NCBI RefSeq assembly: GCF_003711205.1
Contig: NZ_CP031013.1
Location: 1,178,001 to 1,242,000, forward strand
DNA: 64,000 nucleotides
Reading direction: 5' to 3'
Source of the DNA: Polaromonas sp. SP1
GTDB taxonomy: Bacteria; Pseudomonadota; Gammaproteobacteria; Burkholderiales; Burkholderiaceae_C
Shown: one piece after another, positions 55,840 through 61,094 of the stretch
Layout: each line of letters begins with the position of its first letter
How positions within the stretch are numbered: the first letter of the stretch is position 1
Notes under the pieces: generated by a model
Told to the model about the DNA's origin: nothing
What the model saw: only the letters and a program-made list of their open reading frames with translations
Databases searched by the model: none
Position numbers and translations under genes: made by a program

Positions 55840-56109
55840 ATGCTACAGTTGCGCGATATGACGTATCAAGACTTCATTGATGAACTTGCTGCCGCCAATA
55901 TTTCAGGTCGCGAGTTCGCCAGGCTGATCAAGCTGAATCAAAACACTATTGCCAACTACAAGCGACGCGGCGACGTGCCATCGAATCTGGCCGTAGTCGC
56001 GGTTCTCATGCGCCTGCTGGCCGAGCACGAGATTCCATATCGGCAGGCTTTGGAGTCGCTTGATATTGAACCGAATGCACGTCGCGGTAAATCCATTGCG
56101 GATATGTAG
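55840..56109 (+). CDS. Small HTH regulator
   Basis: An 89-residue XRE-like DNA-binding protein with helix-turn-helix ISGREFARLIKLNQNTIANYKRRGDVPSNLAVVAVLM. Translation may start at 55840 or, more likely, at the internal ATG at 55858 (MTYQDFIDEL), which gives 83 residues. It is divergent from recombinase 1 and is a candidate repressor of the island integrase. A strong terminator follows it. Confidence 0.75.
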   Translation: MLQLRDMTYQDFIDELAAANISGREFARLIKLNQNTIANYKRRGDVPSNLAVVAVLMRLLAEHEIPYRQALESLDIEPNARRGKSIADM

Positions 56110-56137
56110 TCTTGTCGCTTCAACCTGTCAGTCGAAA

Positions 56138-56165
56138 AAAGAGGCCCTGATCGGGCCTCTTTGTT
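56138..56165. terminator. Bidirectional intrinsic terminator
   Basis: AAAGAGGCCC (56138-56147), a five-base loop and GGGCCTCTTT (56153-56162) form a 10-bp stem with T-rich flanks on both strands. It separates the HTH gene from the convergent DUF2958 gene. Confidence 0.85.
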
Positions 56166-56469
56166 AACGCAATATTCCAAGTTCACTCGCGGGACGTGAA
56201 CTGAAATGCAGGGACACTTCAATTGAAAAAACACCAGCGACCTTCACTTCCAGTAATTCCGCGACTGAGAAGTATCCCCATTCATCAACATCCATCCCCG
56301 AAACGTAGCCAAAGGCTTCAAACGTGATGGGGTTGTACTCCGCGACGTACCAGGCCCCAGAACCTAGCGGGAAGAACAACTTTGCACAGAGCATTGGATC
56401 AGCAACGTTCTGCTGGCTGTGCAGCGGATACTGCTCGCAGCGCTTTTTGATTTCATCGTGTAGTTTCAT
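56164..56469 (-). CDS. DUF2958-family protein
   Basis: A 101-residue protein with the family pattern PMLCAKLFFPLGSGAWYVAEYNPITFEAFGYVSGMDVDEWGYFSVAELLEVKV. DUF2958 proteins are common on plasmids, integrative elements and phages but have no known function. I use the ATG at 56469 because the upstream extension is not family-like. Its presence supports the island interpretation. Confidence 0.8.
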   Translation of the reverse strand: MKLHDEIKKRCEQYPLHSQQNVADPMLCAKLFFPLGSGAWYVAEYNPITFEAFGYVSGMDVDEWGYFSVAELLEVKVAGVFSIEVSLHFSSRPASELGILR

Positions 56470-56633
56470 AGAATCTTTCTCCCTCACATCCTGTGAGGGG
56501 CGCGAGCGGTCTTCACTCCACCCGCGCCCCACGCACGATGCGGTGAAGCCAAACATAGCAACCCCTTCGCGTGACTAGCTACACGCCTGGTGTTCAGTCT
56601 TGATGTTCGGCATCCTGCGCAGGGCGCGACAGA

Positions 56634-57152
56634 TTAGATTGCCTGCTGCTCTACCGTGTAGTAGTACGTCAAAGCTCGACTCGCTGCGTCAAACAGCCCC
56701 ATGCGCCTGTCTTCAGCCAACCAGGCTTTTCTAACCCTTGGCATGTTGGCTGCAAACGCTTCAATCTTGCTTGCAATGACATTTGCAATTTCATGCTTGG
56801 TGATCGCGCCAAACTGGGCAAACGTCGCTCTCACATTCTTTCGCGACACCACAGCAATTTCTATGCTGAGGTCTTCTGTGACGCGGGCAATAGCCTTATG
56901 AATTCGCTTAAGGCGAACAGACCTTTTTGTCCGATGCTCTGCGACATCCTCTAACACGAGGACATCTGGGCGATAGCGAGCGATGAGCTCTTTGATACTC
57001 CCAATGGTTTTTGCACATGCTATGTCCTTCTTTATTTCCTTCGTTCCCCAGTCATGCGGCGAAAGCGCTGAATCAAAGAGGATGAAGGCGTAGCCCCTGA
57101 GGGTTGGATAAATGGACAAGACACGATGATCATTCTTCTTATGTTTGTGCAT
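56634..57152 (-). CDS. RuvC-like (RNase H fold) protein with altered first catalytic residue
   Basis: A 172-residue protein that looks like a diverged RuvC resolvase. The first strand reads VLSIYPTLRGYAFILF, matching the RuvC pattern GIDPGLRxTGY except that Tyr15 replaces the first catalytic Asp. A second acidic strand VLVLEDV (E68/D69) and a C-terminal FDAASRALTYYY (D155) match the other acidic positions. It overlaps the XRE gene upstream by 14 bases. It may be a structure-binding protein without nuclease activity, or a nuclease with shifted ligands. RuvC identity is inferred from motif spacing only. Confidence 0.55.
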   Translation of the reverse strand: MHKHKKNDHRVLSIYPTLRGYAFILFDSALSPHDWGTKEIKKDIACAKTIGSIKELIARYRPDVLVLEDVAEHRTKRSVRLKRIHKAIARVTEDLSIEIAVVSRKNVRATFAQFGAITKHEIANVIASKIEAFAANMPRVRKAWLAEDRRMGLFDAASRALTYYYTVEQQAI

Positions 57153-57507
57153 GCATTTTTTGTCTATGCCTTGTAATGACTCGATCCTGACAACTGCGTA
57201 GTTGCTTGCATTTAACTAACGCGGCTCGTTGTTCACTGCCCTCAAGCTCCATGAGCATTGCGGTCACACGCGCCAGGGTTTCTTCCTCCACTGCCTCGTA
57301 GAGCGGGGTGATGATCTCGTGAAGCGGCATTCCAGTAAGAACTTCAAGCGCTATAGCAAATGCAAGACCAGGACTACGCTTCCCATGCTCAACGCGCGAG
57401 AGCTGGGCTACCCCTTTGAGGCCAAGTAGACGTGCAATTTCCTTTTGCTTAAAAGCGGAGCCACGTCGCCACCTGCGAAACGTTGAGTGCGAAGTTGATG
57501 TAGTCAT
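57139..57507 (-). CDS. XRE-family regulator
   Basis: A 122-residue protein with an N-terminal XRE helix-turn-helix (about 15-60): FKQKEIARLLGLKGVAQLSRVEHGKRSPGLAFAIAL. The C-terminal half is helical and Glu/Arg-rich. It overlaps the RuvC-like gene, so the two are translationally coupled. A GTTGC-N8-GCAAC dyad (57517-57534) lies ten bases before its start and could be its operator. Confidence 0.8.
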   Translation of the reverse strand: MTTSTSHSTFRRWRRGSAFKQKEIARLLGLKGVAQLSRVEHGKRSPGLAFAIALEVLTGMPLHEIITPLYEAVEEETLARVTAMLMELEGSEQRAALVKCKQLRSCQDRVITRHRQKMHAQT

Positions 57508-57516
57508 AAATCGAGT

Positions 57517-57534
57517 GTTGCGTGCTTATGCAAC
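57517..57534. promoter_or_regulatory. Operator-like dyad upstream of XRE gene
   Basis: GTTGC (57517-57521), eight bases, GCAAC (57530-57534). It is centred about 19 bases before the XRE start codon, suiting autorepression. Confidence 0.35.
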
Positions 57535-57668
57535 TTTGTCATCATGACCTATCCACACTCGTTCGCAGAGACATCGCTTCTTGCCCCTCAGGCAAGTTTT
57601 TCTGGCAGTTATCCACAGCATCCATGACGGAGAGCGCAACTCGATAGCGCCCACGGTGCATCGCACCC

Positions 57669-57697
57669 AAAAGAAAGGCCCGCTGTTGAGGCGGGCC
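57669..57697 (-). terminator. Intrinsic terminator after the ATPase gene
   Basis: On the minus strand GGCCCGC (57697-57691), a seven-base loop, GCGGGCC (57683-57677), then TTTCTTTT. It lies about 125 bases after the ATPase stop. Confidence 0.7.
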
Positions 57698-57780
57698 AAA
57701 CTGCCGAGGCAGCTCCGCTCAGGGAGGTAGAGGCGGAGAGGTCAATGACCTGGGCTCAATGATACCGCTTGCTGTGGATG

Positions 57781-57794
57781 TAGGGAGGTAGGGA
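57781..57794 (+). repeat. Inverted 14-mer pair, left arm
   Basis: TAGGGAGGTAGGGA. Its inverted partner TCCCTACGTCCCTA lies at 60951-60964 (13 of 14 bases pair). Together they flank the ATPase, 59-residue and recombinase 2 genes. Confidence 0.45.
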
Positions 57795-57820
57795 GACGCC
57801 GGCACGTCCAGCGAAGGGGG

Positions 57821-59116
57821 TCACCGCGGCTCCTCATCAACCGTGAGCCCAAACATTTTCACCGTTTGCAAAACGGCATCCCTCTCGCCGTATGGGACAA
57901 CATACACACCCGACGTCTTGTAGGTTGATATGCCAAGCTTTTTTAAAATTGACCCAACATATCGAGATGTCAGCGGCCGTGTAATGTCATGGCCAAACTT
58001 TGACACCAAGCGATACGTGAGCAGCCCCAGCGCGACAGGCCTCTGTGGTGTTTCGCTCAACAGCTGATGTAGCACGCCAATGACACGCGCCTCGACGCTC
58101 TCCCTACGACGTTCAAGGATGGTTTCCATTCCTCGTGCCACGATGGCGAGCACTTGCTGTTTGTGCTCCTCATTGTCGATAAGGGAAAGCAGCGGTAGCA
58201 CGATTTGGTTCGTGCGTAGCGACAATGACTCTGATCGCAGAGCACCGTCAATCTTGATCTTGTTCCTGTTCTGAAAACGAAACATCAAGAGTTTGTTGCG
58301 GATAGCTGCGGCTTCCGTCAAATATTGGTTGCCCAGATTGATTGAGATATCTGCACGAATTGCGCGATTGCTCATGCGCTCGGTGATAAAGCGGCTTTCA
58401 AGTGCATCATCTTCAAAGCCGGCACGCATAGCAACGAGCTTTGGGCCGTACACATTGAATGCTTGCGGCTCAAACTCCTTCGTTGCAGAAACCATGGTGC
58501 GCAGCACTGGAAATCCCTTCGAGTTTCCGTTATTGAGTATCTTGATGATGTCCGTCTTTGAATCACTAAAGCGAAAATCCGTTTCGTCGAAAATCAATGT
58601 CCCGCGATAGCTGTCCAGGATATGGAAAATTGGCGATACGGTTGAAGCTCCACTTGCAAACACTGCTTTGTAAGTCAGCGCGCCGATCACAAGCAGTGCC
58701 CGTGACTTCCCGCTGCCGAAGTCGCCCTGAAATCTCACATACGGACATTCGTTGAATGCGTCATAGACCCATGTGAGCAAGACGTAATACGCGGCGACTC
58801 GCTCAAACTGGGGAGTGATGTCTACATAACGATGGATGTACTGGGTAATCTCTTCTACGAGCTGTTCCTTGGATTCATATGCCGTCGCCTGTTCAGGGAA
58901 ATGCATCACGCCATGCTTTACCAACCGATTTGTTTTCGGCAGTGGTGCCAGCGTCTGCCCATCGACCGATATCGTTGACTGATAGGTGACGATTCCATTC
59001 TGGTAGATGGCAAACTGCGAACCCTTGCTCATGATCACTGTTTCCGCGAGTGTTCCATTCATGAGCACAAGCGATGTTGTGACAATCTTTTTTTCTGTTT
59101 CATTTTTTTTGAGCAT
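57821..59116 (-). CDS. P-loop ATPase, helicase/primase-associated type
   Basis: A 431-residue AAA-like ATPase. Walker A is GDFGSGKS (131-138) and Walker B is TLIFDETDF (173-181). The segment VRFQGDFGSGKSRALLVIGALTYKAV and the later NNGNSKGFPVLRT resemble superfamily 3-like replication helicases of mobile elements. The C-terminus (about 340-425) looks like a winged helix. No primase active site is visible. With the DnaA boxes beyond its 3' end, a replication-initiator role is plausible but unproven. Confidence 0.65.
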   Translation of the reverse strand: MLKKNETEKKIVTTSLVLMNGTLAETVIMSKGSQFAIYQNGIVTYQSTISVDGQTLAPLPKTNRLVKHGVMHFPEQATAYESKEQLVEEITQYIHRYVDITPQFERVAAYYVLLTWVYDAFNECPYVRFQGDFGSGKSRALLVIGALTYKAVFASGASTVSPIFHILDSYRGTLIFDETDFRFSDSKTDIIKILNNGNSKGFPVLRTMVSATKEFEPQAFNVYGPKLVAMRAGFEDDALESRFITERMSNRAIRADISINLGNQYLTEAAAIRNKLLMFRFQNRNKIKIDGALRSESLSLRTNQIVLPLLSLIDNEEHKQQVLAIVARGMETILERRRESVEARVIGVLHQLLSETPQRPVALGLLTYRLVSKFGHDITRPLTSRYVGSILKKLGISTYKTSGVYVVPYGERDAVLQTVKMFGLTVDEEPR

Positions 59117-59227
59117 GCAATAACGGTACAGGCAGCGAGAGGCCCTCCCAAGAGGGTGTAAGTTGCGTGCCAGGCATAAAGTCCCCTCTTATCCGCTGCA
59201 TGTCCGCATGCGACCATCGATGAACCT

Positions 59228-59407
59228 ATGACGATGGACAAGCAAGTGGCATCTAACACAGCAAAGCACCAGGTCAATCAGGCAGAGATGAGCGAGCTTG
59301 AGCACCACCAACTCACTACGTTCATCGATGCTCTTCACGACCTCTACTACGCCTTGCAGCGCAAGGGCCTGTTGCCTGATGGCGTGACACCACCTGAATC
59401 TTCGTGA
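59228..59407 (+). CDS. Small protein (59 residues) coupled to recombinase 2
   Basis: A 59-residue reading frame starting MTMDKQVASN and ending LLPDGVTPPESS. It is predicted helical and acidic (QAEMSELEHHQLTTFIDALHDLYYALQRK). Its TGA overlaps a GTG (GTGA at 59404-59407) that opens the recombinase frame, a strong sign of translational coupling. Function is unknown; it may be an accessory or directionality factor. Confidence 0.6.
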   Translation: MTMDKQVASNTAKHQVNQAEMSELEHHQLTTFIDALHDLYYALQRKGLLPDGVTPPESS

Positions 59408-60945
59408 TAGGGTTAATCCATGTATCTATGCCAAAAAACTACTACGCGTATATTCGCGTCAGCACAATAAAACAAGGAGAGAAGGGATCGTCCCTTCAAG
59501 AACAACGCACATCCATCGAACACTATGCGGCTCGTTTTGGGCTTGCTATTGGGGAATGGTTTGAGGAGCTGGAGACTGCCGCAAAAAGAGGACGCCCTCA
59601 GTTCAACAGACTCATCTCGCTGCTGCGGAAAGGGAAAGGACACGGGGTCGTGATCCACAAGATCGACCGCAGTGCCCGCAACCTTAAGGACTGGTCAGAT
59701 ATTGGGGAACTCATTGATGCAGGCATCGAGATTCACTTCGCACATGAGTCGCTTGACCTTCAATCGCGTGGCGGGCGCCTAGCCGCTGACATTCAGGCTG
59801 TGGTCGCTTCAGATTTCATCCGAAATTTGCGTGATGAAGTACGGAAAGGGATTCGAGGGCGACTCAACCAAGGACTGTTTCCAGGTCGCGCACCTGTTGG
59901 ATATCTTGACTGTGGCAAGGGTCTTCCTAAAATTCCCGACCCAGTGCGCGCACCGCTTATTCGGCGTGCCTTCGAGTTGTGCGCAACTGGCAACTACAAC
60001 TTAGTGATGCTACAGAATGAACTCTATGTCCTTGGCCTACGAAATTTAGCGGGCAAGAAGATATCGCACACTGGTTTGTCAATCGTCCTGCGCAACCCCT
60101 TTTACTATGGGTTGATTTACATCAAACGCACTGGCGAGTCGTTCGCTGGCATCCATGAACCGATTGTCTCGAAGTCACTCTTTGACGATGTGCAGGCACG
60201 CATAAACGGCCGCAAAAAAAACGCAGGGCTGAAGCGCAGCTATCTGTATCAGAAGCAACTCCGTTGCTACGAGTGTCACTCTCTTCTGATTCCCGAGGTG
60301 CAGAAAGGATGGATTTACTACCGCTGTCATTCTGGCGGCTGCGCCACAAAATGTATCCGTGAGGACTTAGTCACCACGCAACTTTTCGCCTACCTGGACG
60401 CGTTCACGGTACCCGAAAGCTGGTTGGCCAAGTTGGAGGTCATCGTCAATGAGAAGGCCTTGAGGTCTGAGAACCTTGCGAACCAGGATCGCAGAAATCT
60501 TCATCTTGCGCGTACCTCGCTTGACGACCGACTACGTAGGGTCACCGACGCCTATTTGGATGAAGCCATAGACAGGGATACTTTCGAGTTTAGAAAGCGT
60601 GACCTGCTTGCACAGAAGTTGGTGACCGAGGAAAAATTGAAGGCAATTGATTCGTCAGGCAGCACAAAAGTTCGCGAGGTCCACGAGTACATCGAACTTC
60701 TAAAACGTATAAAAACAAAGGCCATTCGTGAAAATCCCATTGATGCGGTGTTTATGGTCAAAAGAATCACATCGAACTTTTTCATTTTCAGAAAACGCCT
60801 TGTTCCTGAATGGAATTTGCCATCTGAGATGGCTGCGCCTGAGGCGGAATGCGCTGACGGTGTACCGTACCGAGGCACATCTCGAACTTTGAACCTTGCA
60901 AAATTCATCAAGTGGATCGAGTCATCCGACATCGGGGGAGAGTAA
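59404..60945 (+). CDS. Large serine recombinase 2
   Basis: A 513-residue recombinase if started at the GTG that overlaps the small gene, or 505 if started at the ATG at 59428 (MPKNYYAYIRVST). The resolvase domain has the catalytic Ser in YIRVST and VIHKIDRSARNLKDW. The recombinase domain (about 165-270) includes GRAPVGYLDCGKG. A zinc ribbon (CYECHSLLIP...YRCHSGGC) and a coiled coil follow. It is only distantly similar to recombinase 1, so the two presumably recognise different sites. It may mark a second element nested in the island. Confidence 0.92.
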   Translation: MIGLIHVSMPKNYYAYIRVSTIKQGEKGSSLQEQRTSIEHYAARFGLAIGEWFEELETAAKRGRPQFNRLISLLRKGKGHGVVIHKIDRSARNLKDWSDIGELIDAGIEIHFAHESLDLQSRGGRLAADIQAVVASDFIRNLRDEVRKGIRGRLNQGLFPGRAPVGYLDCGKGLPKIPDPVRAPLIRRAFELCATGNYNLVMLQNELYVLGLRNLAGKKISHTGLSIVLRNPFYYGLIYIKRTGESFAGIHEPIVSKSLFDDVQARINGRKKNAGLKRSYLYQKQLRCYECHSLLIPEVQKGWIYYRCHSGGCATKCIREDLVTTQLFAYLDAFTVPESWLAKLEVIVNEKALRSENLANQDRRNLHLARTSLDDRLRRVTDAYLDEAIDRDTFEFRKRDLLAQKLVTEEKLKAIDSSGSTKVREVHEYIELLKRIKTKAIRENPIDAVFMVKRITSNFFIFRKRLVPEWNLPSEMAAPEAECADGVPYRGTSRTLNLAKFIKWIESSDIGGE

Positions 60946-60950
60946 TCATG

Positions 60951-60964
60951 TCCCTACGTCCCTA
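60951..60964 (-). repeat. Inverted 14-mer pair, right arm
   Basis: TCCCTACGTCCCTA, the inverted match of 57781-57794, just after the recombinase 2 stop codon. Confidence 0.45.
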
Positions 60965-61094
60965 TGTCATAAGAGTACTCATGGCCTGCAGGCTTTAGTC
61001 CGCACTGGCTACACGACTAAACTACGCCCTTCTGCTGGCTGAACATAGCCAGCTTCAAGTAAAAGGCAAGACGACCACCGGAAATCTGAAGTCC

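Larger units (their letters stand above)
57508..57820. other. Gap with DnaA-box-like sites; possible replication origin
   Basis: A 313-base gap without a gene between the XRE and ATPase genes. It contains a perfect DnaA box TTATCCACA (57609-57617), a one-mismatch box CTATCCACA (57549-57557) and a weaker inverted TGTGGATGT (57773-57781). It also holds the XRE operator-like dyad and the ATPase terminator. The clustering next to a helicase-like ATPase suggests an origin used by an excised form of the island. Confidence 0.4.
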
